From the NCBI GenBank assembly GCA_963556695.1, contig CAUWAG010000012.1, positions 3,720,001 through 3,784,000 on the forward strand: a stretch of DNA of 64,000 nt, written 5' to 3'. Both the position numbers and the translations under genes were made by a program. Positions 45,233 through 56,679 of the stretch are shown piece after piece (the first letter of the stretch is position 1; the number at the start of each line of letters is the position of its first letter). The stretch comes from Anthostomella pinea. Its lineage: Eukaryota > Ascomycota > Sordariomycetes > Xylariales > Xylariaceae. The notes beneath the pieces are model-generated. The model did not search any database, was not told the DNA's origin, and saw only the letters and a list, made by a program, of their open reading frames with translations.

Positions 45233-46854
45233 CTATTGGCTGGGCTGCAAGCCCCGAAGGGAGATGCTCGCTCTAACCGTTGCGCCAGGGCCAACGTCGA
45301 AGCTGTCTTCCCTGACCAACCCCGGCGATGCGAGCACTTGCTGGAAGGGTATCTCAACGGACCCGGTCTCGTCGGCCTTGTTCAGCAGAGCGATCTTGAA
45401 GTGTCCAGGGTTGGCAAGCAAGTCCGCCGTAACTGGGATTCTGAAGGCCTGGTCGAACGACGGGTTGAAGATGTCTGTGCCTGGGCTGTGTGACTTGGCC
45501 GCGGTGCGGAACTCCTTCTTGCCCCACGTCACCTTGACGCTGGGGTTCAGCTCGTCGCGCTGACCCTGCAGTCCGAGAACGCTCCCGATGAGTACTGTGG
45601 CAAGGCCGACGATTCGGCCCTCGTTCTCACTCCGAGCCGACGTGATGACATCCGCGTTGTTAACGAAGTTGAAGAACTTGGCTCGGACGGTAACCTTGGC
45701 GTCGGTGGGTTCGTTGTTGTGAGTGAGTGCCAACTCCTGCGAGCCGCCGCCCAGCAGGATGTCTCTGACAGTGGTCGAAGCAACACCAATGTCGTCATCG
45801 CCGCCCAAGTCGTCGTCCAGAATATCGATGAAGATCCGCTGGTCGTAGTCGGCAACCAGGAAATCGTGGGTTTCGTTCCACTCTGGATCTTTGTTATTCT
45901 TCTTGGTTGACGTGCGCCACTCGTCCTCGGCACCAAGAATGGCCTTGCAGTAGCAATCAGGAACGTCCTTAACGATCTTAGCGAGGAGTCTCTTAGCACC
46001 GCTCTTCTTTGGACCGCTGATTCCAATAGCTCTCTCGATGGTCAGACGCAGGGCGCCCACGTGGGGTAAATATGTCTTGAAGAAGTCGTTATTGCTGTCC
46101 AATTTGACGAGGTAGCGGTTGGGGAGCACAGCCATGGAGGCGATGATGTCAAGGATGACCTTGCGAATTGACTTATCTACAATACCCCAGTCTGCAACGT
46201 CGGCGGCGCCAGTGAAGTCGAGCTTGAGCTCCGGAGGGTTGATAAAGGCAACCTGGGCAGCCCCAATCTTGTTTCCTCGTGTTAATATCACATTCAAAGA
46301 AGCATCCAGCAGGGCAGCATACCAGAGGGATGACATTAACCAGCGGGGCCAGCAGTACCGACAACCTTCCTTTGAGATGGACATGCTCGATGCCCTAGCG
46401 TTCAAGTTAGCAATCCGCAGACCAAGCGTCGCCCTCCCAATGGAACCTACCAGCTTGGGGACCATGTTGCCATCCAACTCAATATCGCTCTCTCCCTTCC
46501 ACGTGACGTCCATATCGAGCTTGATACCGCCATTGTCGGTTTTGATGACATCTACCGCAGACACACGCATCGGAACACGTCCCAGGTCGAGCTTGACGAA
46601 CTTGAGCGAGGCGAGAGGACCCGGCAGCATTGAGGCGAACATGGGCTCGACGATATCCTTGACCATCTTGCAGCCAACGACGTTAATGTTGGGCCATAAC
46701 TGCTCAATGATATCGTTGAGGAATCCTACACGGGGTGTCAACTGAGCTCTGGTGGTGCTGCGCAAGAGCACCGCGGGGAGGGAGCGTGTTGCCCTAACTT
46801 ACCTGCGGATTCGGTGCCGCCAGAAGCGGTCAACTTGTCGACGAGACCTGCCAT
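45233..46854 (-). CDS. SMP- and C2-domain protein (tricalbin/E-Syt-like)
   Basis: Four exons on the minus strand: 46854-46803, 46725-46451, 46394-46323 and 46267-45233, 477 aa. Exon 1 encodes MAGLVDKLTASGGTESAG; the SMP domain follows (FLNDIIEQLWPNINVVGC, LDLGRVPMRVSAVDV). Exon 3 is only 72 nt, GIEHVHLKGRLSVLLAPLV and then NVIPL, spliced to IGAAQVAFINPPELKLDFTG. A C2 domain begins near residue 230 (LRLTIERAIGISG) with acidic loops (KDPEWNETHDFLV, DILDDDLGGDDDIG). A second, weaker C2-like region lies in the last 150 residues. Relatives tether ER to plasma membrane and move lipids. Introns 2 and 3 are 56 and 55 nt; together they keep the frame, so a naive ORF reads through both. Confidence 0.85.
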
Positions 46855-47789
46855 GCTGAACTATCTTGGTAGTTTATCTTGCTGGTGGAAATGGGAGGGT
46901 GAGGTAAGAGAGACGGTTTGAAATGGGGAAGAAGAGCGAGGCCACAAAGGAACGGTTTTGATGTTTGGGCTTCATGGTACACGTCAAAGCTCAAACGCCT
47001 CCTGAGTCCTGACAACCTGTTGTTGATGAATGATCGAATCGGTGGTGACGAGTAGCCTGTGATTCGTGTTTCTTGGCGGTGACAGGGAAGCTGAGTTGAC
47101 GTCACTTGAGATGACCGTGGGGGTGACTAGTAAGTTGGATGTTAGACAGGCTTGCTTGGCACGGCTGGACTTGAATGCTTTGATCCCCAAGCAAGCCTTG
47201 ACTATGACTATGATGGTCAAGCCACCATGCGTCTTGGGGTGCACAAAGTTGGTAGTCAGGTCCAGGTGTAAATCTAACGGACCTCTGACTGCCCCAGGTT
47301 AGCCAGGGGTCAAATGATCTAATCATCCGCGGGGTCGGTGCGACAGGCATGAACCCTGCCGACCTTGGACATCGCTTGGAGTCGTGTCACGGCATACTGG
47401 CTGCATATCGTCGAAAGGGGGACAATCGCATAAAGAAGCGTTGGTCCAACATGCTCATTACTAGGAATATATCAAGTGGAGGGAAGAGAGTCAGAGCCCA
47501 ATGCGACACGACCTCAAGCCACCCCCGCTTTCAGCTGCGGCTGAGACTACCTGCTGAGCCACCCCTAAATCACCCAAGCCACACCGCCAGCAATACTCCC
47601 CCCGTCGCAGTGCCTCATTGACATCAAAGACCAAGGTGCGGAGGCCGATGCTGTGAGCCAAGGTGCGGAGGCCGATGCTGTGAGCCAAGGTTTCCATATA
47701 TCCCTAATCATCGCCCCGTTTCTTCGACCTGGCCAAACCGACGCAGCCGACGCCACGGCAAAGCTGCAACTGAGAGCCACCGACAGCGT
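46855..47789. other. Intergenic region
   Basis: Upstream of the SMP/C2 gene, downstream of the BTB-like gene. No supported gene; it contains a 27-bp tandem duplication at 47634-47691. Confidence 0.5.
47634..47691. repeat. 27-bp tandem duplication
   Basis: Two perfect neighbouring copies of a unit made of GTGCGGAGGCCGATGC and TGTGAGCCAAG. Confidence 0.85.
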
Positions 47790-49110
47790 TTAGTATTGGG
47801 AGGATGAGGAGGACGGAGGGGACCACGACGACGATGACGTCAGCCCGCCACTATCTTCCTCGATGCACCGGGCAATGGATATCTCCGCGGCCCGGTCCTT
47901 CACGTACTCGAGATTGTGCTCCGTGAAGGAGATGATGTTGTAGGTCTGGTGAAACCACTGAGCCATGTCGTATGTTCCGAATTTCAGCATTGCCTCTACA
48001 CACTCGGCGAGCCAGGAGTCGGTCTTGCAGTCGGGGCAGATTCGCGGGTTGTCGAGTACAAGTTCGTGGTCGAGGAAGATTGCGCACGGCGAGGACTCGA
48101 GGTTGTCCCTGTCACCCTGGGGCTCAGACTGTACGAACTAATCGTACAGGCAGGCCAGCTGACCTTGGGCGCAGCCTCTCAGCATGTTCAAGCACATGCG
48201 CTCAAGGTGTCGTTCGCCCAGGAACATGTCGACGGCGCCGTTTCGGAACAGGGAGAAGGCGTTCTCGTTGGCCACCGTGTACTGGTTACGAGCCCAATAC
48301 AGGCGATCTATCGGAATGGTTAGTATCGCGATTCAAAACAGTCAGCTCATCAACATACTGAGGAAGCCCGGTTGCAGTTCTTCACCGCCCAGGTCACAGT
48401 TTTCGGCAGGGCTCGGCAAGATGAAAGCCAGGTTGAATGCGAGGTCCACAAAGTTATTCACGTGGCCGAACTCGTAGAAGATGACCAGCCATTCCCATTC
48501 GCAGCGATAGATTCCATCCTCGGGGATGGCATCGGGATAGCAATACTCTGCAGCGGCGCTCGTCCACTCTTCAATGTCGTAGGAGAAGAGGGAGGTGAGA
48601 CGATATGTTCTGCATACCAAGGCGAGGTCGACGAGCTTGGCGGGGGTCATGTTCTCGACGGAGACTTCAAGGCCATGGGCCAGGGTGAAGATGACCAGGT
48701 GCTCTTCAATAAAGACCATGCGCAGGTCGAAGATCGCGGGGTGGTCCGGGCTTGCGTTGGCGACAAGTTTGAAGGATCTGGTCTGCGAATTGAGGCAGAG
48801 CTTGGATGATGCAATGTGAACAGACCACGCAGGCCACTTCGACCTCGTTTGACTCGTAGTTTTGGGCCAGGATAATCAAGTCGGGATAAATGGCGAAGCA
48901 CGCAACGCCAAAGTTGGCGCCTACGAGTTTTTCAACATAATCAGAATTCCGGTCTTCCATCCGATGTCAAGGGTGAGTATTGGAGGGATACTTACTGGTG
49001 GAGAAACCCATGCTGCGAATGCGAGGGATGACGGAAGAAAGCTGGAAGCCGGAGCTTCCTAGCTGGATCAATGCATCTGCAGGAGGATCCATGTCGATGG
49101 AGTCGTCCAT
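47790..49110 (-). CDS. BTB/POZ-like domain protein with in-frame TAG
   Basis: Proposed exons on the minus strand: 49110-48996, 48920-48838, 48782-48359 and 48307-47790, with phases closing. The start is MDDSIDMDPPADALIQLG. The middle reads PDLIILAQNYESNEVE joined to TRSFKLVANASPDHPAIFDL, then VFIEEHLVIFTLAHGLEV and LVDLALVCRTYRLTSL, the pattern of fungal BTB/POZ proteins. Intron 2 uses a weak GTGGCC donor, so a frameshift is an alternative reading. Intron 3 has a good ATACTAAC branch point. In the last exon a TAG at 48138-48140 follows QLACLYD. The frame stays open for another 115 codons with high third-position GC (PRICPDCKTDSWLAECV and so on), so the protein is 263 aa if the TAG is real and functional, or longer originally. 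Confidence 0.55.
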
Positions 49111-50173
49111 GTCGTGACGAAGAAGAATTGCGAGAGGTACTTGCGAAAATGAACAAACGACACGAAAAGACTATACTCGTCTCTCCCTTGAGTTCAGGCT
49201 CCTTGTCGTGGTATCTCGAAAACTGAAGAAATCGCCTTTAGTGTACAAGCAAAAAAGGCAATCTAGCAAAGAGAGAGCTCCTAATTTACTATTGGATGCG
49301 GTGTCAGCTGCGTTGCGTAGGATCGTTGGCACGGCGTAGGTATTTACTTACGCGTGCACCGAAACAGAGCATGTTGACGCCTCGAAAAAAGTGGACTGTT
49401 CAACTTCGGGGTCTGCCAGGAGGTGGAGACACTCAAATTTCCATGCATCAGATTGTTGCTACAGAATCAAGTGCTGCATTGATGCAGGCCTGCTGTGTTC
49501 TTCGTTCCTTCAGAAAATCTTGTTGTGTGGGGAAGAACCGGGTGAAAGTTGTGGCCTGGGGAATATCCAGTTGCTTCGCCAAAGTGATAGCGATCCTCAA
49601 AATCAGATGGTCTATAACCTAACTTTGGCCAGCTCCAGCTCTAGTGTGCCTCGGAATTCTGTCAAACAGCCGTTCCGGCTGCCACATCCTTCGGTGCGAG
49701 AAAATACTTTAATAGCAGTGGGAAGAGAGGTCTATATGCGCAAATGAGAGTGCCGAGCTAACTCTCATGACCTAGGAATTTCTCGCTATTCGCACAAATC
49801 ATGTGTAAGTTCCAGGGAAGCACCCAAAGCTGAGATGGGTTGTAAGTGATACCGGTAAAGTGCGGCGTTGGCACATAGTCTTCGGCCCAAGGCAGCTGGC
49901 TTCTGCCACCACAGGGCCATTGTCTTTTCAACACTGGGCACGTAGCTGCCTAGGTGACCCATATGCCCCAGGTATTGAGTCGCTGGGGGGAAAGAATAAA
50001 ACCAGGGGCTGACTATATACATCGCTTCTGCTGTTATGTGGTGCCGAACCCTTTTCATCGCCGTCTTTGCACTTGGACCTCAAAAGAAGTCAACTGAAGC
50101 TTTCCATTGGTTTGTAGGGAAAGAAAGAAAGGTGTTTTTTTCAGGTATGTTGCTTCTATGTTAGTAATGTGAC
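49111..50173. other. Intergenic region
   Basis: About 1 kb with no supported gene. Confidence 0.45.
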
Positions 50174-51330
50174 TCATCTATACACCGCGTTGTTCTCCCC
50201 ACACCACCCCCAGAATGCCTCCGCTAATCCAGACCCGCCTTTATCCTTCGACTTCATCGCCGGAACCATGTGATCCGTCACCGAACCAAATCGGCCCCAA
50301 GGGGTGATGTACCGCCCTTTGTCATTCTCTTTGACATCAGGCGACATTGGACAAGCCGGCAAGGATATCAGGATAGGCACCAAAGGTCGGCTTTTGAACA
50401 CGACACCCTGAGAGAAAGATCAGTGACTGAAACATGAAACATGAAGCAGGTTGGACAAAAGGCTTAACATGACTCCGGGTATAGGTGCGGGCATATTCCG
50501 TTGCAGATTGTTTTCATCATGCCTGGATGAAGGGTCTGCCAAGAGATCAGCACGAAGTACCCCCTTTCCACCGAACACTGAACATACCGTCGAGATGATC
50601 CCCTGGTCCCAAGCCGGTGGGCATATTCGTGGGCAAGAAACGTGACACGAGCTTTCGGTTGAATGTAGTTAGTTGCCATTGTGTCGGTATGCAAGACAAG
50701 CTTGTCTGTGTTATGGCCCCATACGACGAGGCCCTTGGGGGTTCCGAGGTCCAGCATGGAGCGAATCCATATGATTCGGACGCTTTTATGGGGCGAATTC
50801 CTTGCGGTGTTGACTAGAATGGGTTCTAGAAGCCAAATCAAGCAGAAAGGCGCCCAGGGCATTGGTGGCCAGCTGCATCTCATAGCACTGGTTCTTGTTA
50901 GTCATGGTGAAATCATATCAGGACGCGTCTCTCTTGCCTGAGTAGACTTCACCTCCGGGACCGTGCCCATCACACCCTCATGGCGGAACAGGACATCCAG
51001 CCTTACATCGTTTGCTCTGAATGCCTGAGCAGCCGGCTTGATGGATGTGAGGTCTGCAAGGTCGATAACCATGCCTTCAAGTCGTTCCATGCTGCCCTTG
51101 CACTGCTCTCGGATCGTCCTCGTGGCATTCTCGATTTTGGCTGTGGATCTAGTGGCAGTGTAGACCCTGTCGTTCTTCTGATACAAAGACCTGCCCAACT
51201 CGAGGACCACACCGGAGGCACCTCCAGTCACGATGTGGACTCTTCCGGTTTGTTGGGGAGGTCCTTGTGGGTGAAAGCGGAGCAGGGAGGAAATAGTTGA
51301 GCGAGCTTGGACACGGCTGCTGGTTCCCCG
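50174..51330 (-). pseudogene. Short-chain dehydrogenase/reductase pseudogene
   Basis: Minus-strand remains of a classical SDR in order: HKDLPN, then a one-base shift into RVHIVTGGASGVVLELG (cofactor TGxxxGxG region with the last Gly replaced by Val), LDVLFRHEGVMG (NAG motif degraded to HEG), another shift before LLEPILVNTARN, KSVRIIWIRSMLDLGTPKG, YIQPK (the YxxxK catalytic pair is still readable), HPGMMKT, and a C-terminal block SPDVKENDKGRYITPWGRFG near 50300. At least three frame changes and stops are needed to join these parts. The family resembles retinol-dehydrogenase-like fungal SDRs. Confidence 0.8.
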
Positions 51331-52199
51331 GTATAGCTGTCACTGTGGTGTGAAGAAGATGTTTCAAGAAACGGATTCCAATTGGCAGCTCGATCCCGGC
51401 GACAGAGCGGTATCCTTGGACTAAGGATGTTTGATGATGACTCCCGGAAATTTGGCTAAGCTGAAGTCATGGCCATGACTCGTATGTTTTCATGGCACGA
51501 GGTCTCCAAGGCGCCAGATATCGCTCCAGACAACATCCTTTGCAGGGACACGTAAGCAAGGCATACATGAGTCGAGCGTGGCACACATGCCCTGAGTGTG
51601 TTCGGCCCAACTGCAGAGGTCGCGCTGAAGTGGGAGCCGGTGCCAAAGCCGCAAGAATTATAGCCCACAAGATCAGTTCGTTGTGCACAGGCACCGAGCA
51701 ATATCTAAAGACTGTCCCTGTTTCAACCATGTCATGATGCTCTACATCCAGGCTGCGAGAGTCATTCACGCAACTCATTCTGAGTGTGTGGCTTGGTAGG
51801 TGTTCTTTGTGATCCCTCAGCCAAATATCGACCACAGTGGGCTGGGGGTTAACATCAAGCATACCATGTGTAGAGAAACCAGAATTAACATGTTGCGGCT
51901 GGGTTTGCTAGAGCTGGGAAGGGGAAGACATACAAGTAAGACATGTCCATGGAAATTTCTATACAGGTCGTGCATTCAAGCTTGGAAGAGAGCATGAATT
52001 AATGCAACGTTAAACCACGCCCACTGATTCGTCCGCCTACCTATACCAGTCCTAACGTGGTACCGCAGTGCTATAATCCTTGAATATTTAAGATAACAAG
52101 ATCCTTTTACAGTACTGGCGCTATAAAAAGATGCTTCAACTGTAGTTGGGCCAGGTTTTTCATCATAGGGTATTGTGGTCGCGGTCTTGCCTGGCTGCC
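51331..52199. other. Intergenic region
   Basis: About 0.9 kb. No supported gene. Confidence 0.45.
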
Positions 52200-52579
52200 A
52201 TGATCGAAGTGAACTGTACCATTGCCACTCTAGCGACTCCCTTGACCAAAGGAGAGATTCAGGCCCAGGAAAAGCTTGCAGAAGAGATGGAACGACTCGA
52301 AGAGCGATTCCAGGATAGTGAGAAGAGTGTACGGGAGCTCGAGGAGGTATGTTGTTTATCGTCCAGCTTCCCAGCGAACCGAATAGAATGAATGGCTAAC
52401 TTTCTTAACACCAGATCTTCGGCAAAAGACTCGAGGCTATGCAGCAGTGCCATCGCGAACATCAGGAACGTGTCGAGCAGTCTGCCCAGTGTCACCCAAA
52501 AGCTTCGTCAAGCTCTTATGAAGGCTTTGAAAGAACCTGCTTTCACAGACAGGACGAGCACTATGATCACCGGGAATGA
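52200..52579 (+). CDS. Small coiled-coil protein, unknown function
   Basis: Two exons (52200-52346 and 52415-52579) give 103 aa. The intron is canonical: GTATGT donor, GGCTAAC branch site and ACACCAG acceptor, phase 0. Exon 1 holds a heptad-rich segment (GEIQAQEKLAEEMERLEERF), and exon 2 continues it with IFGKRLEAMQQCHREHQERV. The last third is polar and rich in His and Ser. I recognise no family. The good splice signals and continuous coiled coil across the junction argue it is a real gene; expression is unknown. Confidence 0.5.
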
Positions 52580-53190
52580 GGGGGTTAAAACTATCATCCG
52601 CGAGTTCGGCAAGTGGGCCGGAACAAGCCCAACTGGGGTTTTGGAAGTAGTCTGTCGTTCGAGATAAGGAACGCTGATCCCGATTAACGCAGCACAGACT
52701 TTGCTAACCTGGTTCTCAAGGATCTCGTCTCTGAAACCCTGTATTCGAATACTCACATAGTGTTTATCTCAGGAGCCCATCGAGATCTAGGAGAGAATCA
52801 CAATAAAGGAGGAGTCATCTCCTAGAGCTCGAAGAAGACAACCCCACACACTGATTTCCGTCCGCAGAAGCGGATGAGTTGAGAGTCACTGGATAATGGG
52901 GTAAGGCTATTTGGTAATTGCGATGCAACATGCGATGATGGAAGCAGTGTCCAAACCTGCATTCGAGAAAGGAGCAAAATACGAGATTTCACCGAATACT
53001 TGGTTCAGGAAATTAACATACCAGCATGTTAGGCCAAGTACACAGGCCCCAGCCCATAGGATAATGTAAGGAGACGAATGACGCTGATGTTTTGTGAGCA
53101 GGAATCCAGGGAAACCTAGGTAGGGAAGACGACCCGTTGTTGAAAGATGCCATTCTACTTGTACAGGCACGCATTGCGAAGATAACCCAA
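52580..53190. other. Intergenic region
   Basis: Contains an 87-codon minus frame (53170-52907) with hydrophobic segments (YIILWAGACVLGLTCWYV) just downstream of the HET gene; it could be a lost 3' exon but I cannot connect it. Confidence 0.35.
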
Positions 53191-54443
53191 TTAATTCCCT
53201 TTGTAATCACGATCAATAATTATCCAGGCAGTGTCGACAGAACTCACAGCGTTTTCGGCACTGTTCTCTCTGTTCTCGGGTCCCAAGCCACCATCCCAAA
53301 TCTTGGGCTTGTGGTCTGAGGGGAAGACACACAATCCATCAAAAAGCTGCTTTGCTACCGTCTCCCTGCATTCCCAAGTCATCCTTTGGCCGAAGTGGAT
53401 CGTCCTCGGCGCCAGGAGATGTTCCTCTGTCGCCAATGCCTCCTGGCCCATCTCCCGCCAACGATCGATGCCGATTGCCACTCTGTAAGGCGCTCTCCTA
53501 GCCACGCTACCAGTATCGTCTAGAAAGACGCCTTGGTTTCCCAGGCACCGCACAGAAGCTGTCGTGACAGGGTTGGGCCAGTCGAAGAAACCTCTACGAC
53601 CGTAACCACCTTCCGGGACTGCGAGTGTGAGCAGCGAGTTACCGTAGATCATGTCCAACGTGGCGCACTCCAGGTCATGATCCGCTGCCGAGTTTTGTAC
53701 AATGCACAGGGTGTTGATCCAGAGAAAACGAACCCCGGATCGGCGGGCGACTGACATGGCAGTCTGATGCGTCTGGTGTAACCGCCGGTGGGGGATTGCG
53801 TCCGCGAAAGAAGCCAGGTTGCCCGTGTGCAGAGCTACATTTCGAGTTATTGAGCCTTCTCTCTCAAAAATCAAACGTGCCCATGGCCTTGTATGTTGAC
53901 CCATCGGTTGGAAGTGGTGATTGAGAGCGATGTAGCGCCGGTCTGCGTCTTGAGGAATACCGGCCGAGAAGACGAGCTTTGGAGCCGCGGGGGACCCTTT
54001 AACCCCGACATCTATGAGCCGTGTCGGCAGCCAACCAGGGGTGGTGCCTTCACGACACTTCGTATGGGAGTCCAGACACGTCCGCAGGCACTTCTCATGA
54101 GGCTGCAAGTCAGCCCTGGATGGCTCCTGTCAATTTGGCGTCGTCACATGTTGTCGAACGTGGCGTCGCTGACATTCCGCATGATCTGGATGTCCAACCT
54201 CTTCCCCTGGGCCAAGTTATGCAGCTCGCTTTCTCTAGGGTGCAGGAGTGCATTCTGACGCGAGCATGATGGGCAATTCGCGGCCGACCGAAGTATACTG
54301 TCCAGTGACTTCCCTTTGGCGATTGGGCGGAATCCACTTGGGTTGTCGCGTGAGAAGCTGAAGGAGCAGAAAGAACACTGCTCTTTCGAGGCCTCTGGGA
54401 TCACATCGGCGGCGCCGTTTATCGGGGTGCTCTGTTCGCTCAT
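53191..54443 (-). CDS. HET-domain protein, disrupted near the N-terminus
   Basis: Minus strand. The first frame (54443-54144, MSEQSTPINGAADV) has the N-terminal Cys pairs usual for HET proteins (CSFCSF and SAANCPSC). The second frame (54108-53191) carries the HET core: LRTCLDSHTKCREG, WLPTRLIDVG, RYIALNHHF, FADAIPHRR, RFLWINTLCIVQN (canonical IDSLCI altered to INTLCI) and MIYGNSLLTLAV, then FPSDHKPKIWDGG. The link between the frames needs either a 70-nt intron with a weak GTCAGC donor or a frameshift plus a TGA; I cannot decide. The C-terminus ends early, without the YRAPSWSW block seen in intact relatives. HET proteins trigger cell death on non-self recognition. Confidence 0.7.
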
Positions 54444-56560
54444 TGTTTCGACAGGAGGGCGAAGAAGAATCACAATGCAGAAGAGGTTTCTAGCATTGAT
54501 CTGAGTAGAGAATATGTACCGAATTTGTTTCCTAGAGGTTCTCCGACAATAAGTGCGTTGAAGCAAGGGAGAACGTGTGACTCACCTAGCCCTAATAGCG
54601 AGACATGCATGCCTAGTCCCCGGGCCCGCAAGATAAGAGAGATTCCCGAGATGTCACTGCATTCTTCAGCTGGTTATGCTCGAAGTGGAGCCATGTGTCG
54701 CAGATGCCTTTCGATATGAAAAGCGCTCCAAGCTTTGGTGTTTTCAAGGAGTCATTGTGGCGGGCACATTGAACGCAGACATCCCATACTGAGACCACTT
54801 CAGAGCCACAATGATCCCGAGATTCTCGTGATCCGTGATGCACCTAAAGTGTGTGACTCAAAGCCACCATCGCATAATCACTGCAAGTATACTCGTCCGA
54901 CTTTCTCCTGCAGTACAGTCAGAGCCCTTCGGAAACAGGAGAGCGATGACGTTCTTGAGGGTAATCGCCGACTCTCATGATAGCTTGGGGGTGTAGTCGC
55001 GCCCAGCAAGGGCTCTGCCTGCCTGACACTGACTATTCAGGGGGCGATTGACTGGATATTCACGCATTGAAGCGTCCATCATCATGTTATCTCGGTTATC
55101 AGCGCATCATCACCGGCTGCCACGGCGGTTAACATCGGTCCGACGGCGGAGGCTGAGGAAGCTTGGCAAGGCAATTTCGAGATGTCGGTTCGGTGTAAGC
55201 AGGTCATGCAGCCAGCCACGGCCCGTATCGCTGACGGCAAACCCGCCGTGGTGCCTCACACGCACATCTAGGACCGCTCATAGATACCGGACACCTGGTA
55301 CACTCTCATCACTCATTTGGAACTTCAACTCGAAGGTACGAGATGCGGTGCTTAGCAAACCACTGTGCCCTTGTAGTGCGTGCCACATTCCCGGGGCATA
55401 ACGACGATACCAGCTGGAAGCCCACGAAGTCTCGTCGCTTGGGATGACACGAGCACCAGTCAGTTGTACGATCGTAGACATAGGACTTATCTTATCAGAG
55501 AATTCTTCACCCTGTACCTTTTGCTCTATGTCTGATATAAACTGCCTCCTTCCCCTGTTTCAGCTCTATACGCGTTCATCCCAAATCCAGACAGACGAAT
55601 GAGGCAGTCAATACACACATCCCGGTGTCACACGTGTGACACACGTGTTCCGTCGGCATAGCCATGGACTCTGACAGCACCAATCAGCGACATCATCCCA
55701 CGTGTCAGCATGATATGATGTGAGAAGAGACAGTCGGCCGGGTATGGTATCGTCACATGACACTAATATCATGTCTAAGAATAACGCTTCATCCCATACA
55801 TGGATCCTCGCTGTGACTATGGGCGCCTTGAAGTCCTGCGTCGGTTTCAACCTGTAAGGCAACAGTGTCTCTACTCCCCAGATAGCGGCATTCGTCACTT
55901 CTGCCCCCTATCGTCGGGTATTGAGCCGCCAGTGCTACCTCCAAGTCAGCTCAGATATCGCCTTCACTAAGCGTGACATACTGTGCCTTTTCCTACCGAG
56001 AAAAAGTCATCCTTAGGACTTTATTAACACCAATCCTCATTTCGGTGTGGTGCAGCAGGCGGTGAAACTCTCAACCATTCACGATAGTAGTCCTACCAAT
56101 CAGCTGCTGAAGTCACCCCTGCAAACATCATCACCTGTCACTGAGAAGTCAATGTTCGCATTCGGAAGGGGAGCCATCATGCTATGAATAGGACAATGGA
56201 GCGTGTCGTCCAATTGGGCTCCGCGGTTCGGGTAAACCTACGAAGTTAAGCCTCATTGTGTCAGAAGGCCAACCATAGGGGGAGAATAATGACTTGTTGT
56301 TCTGTAGGGAGCTGCTGTACTAATCCGGCGTCGAATCACTGGATATGTACATAGGTACGCCCTTTGTTTCTTTGTCCCTTTCATGCTTCGTGACACGTTG
56401 CGCCACCTCGTATACGACATCCTCATTCATGTCTTCCTACATACGTCGCCACAGTGGTATTGATGGGGGCGATCAAGTCTATATATTCTGCTCGAAGGCG
56501 ACAACCAAAAGCGTGTTTTTGCCAAAACGTACCCCACACAACTTCTACCCCAGTCTCTGC
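54444..56560. other. Gene-poor region
   Basis: About 2.1 kb of unremarkable sequence. A 67-codon minus frame at 55278-55481 and others nearby show no recognisable product. Confidence 0.45.
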
Positions 56561-56650
56561 TGCACCACCACCACCCCAGTCTCGCTACACGATCACCCTA
56601 CTCTCGCTCCACCATCACCCCGGTCTCGCTGTACCATCACTATACCCCTC
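56560..56650. repeat. Imperfect CTCGC-CACCATCACCC repeats
   Basis: Four to five degenerate units of CAGTCTCGCT/CCACCATCACCC type lie within 120 bp upstream of the dioxygenase ATG. They may lie in its 5' UTR. Confidence 0.6.
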
Positions 56651-56679
56651 TCTGCTTTATAGCCATATCATTGCCCAAG

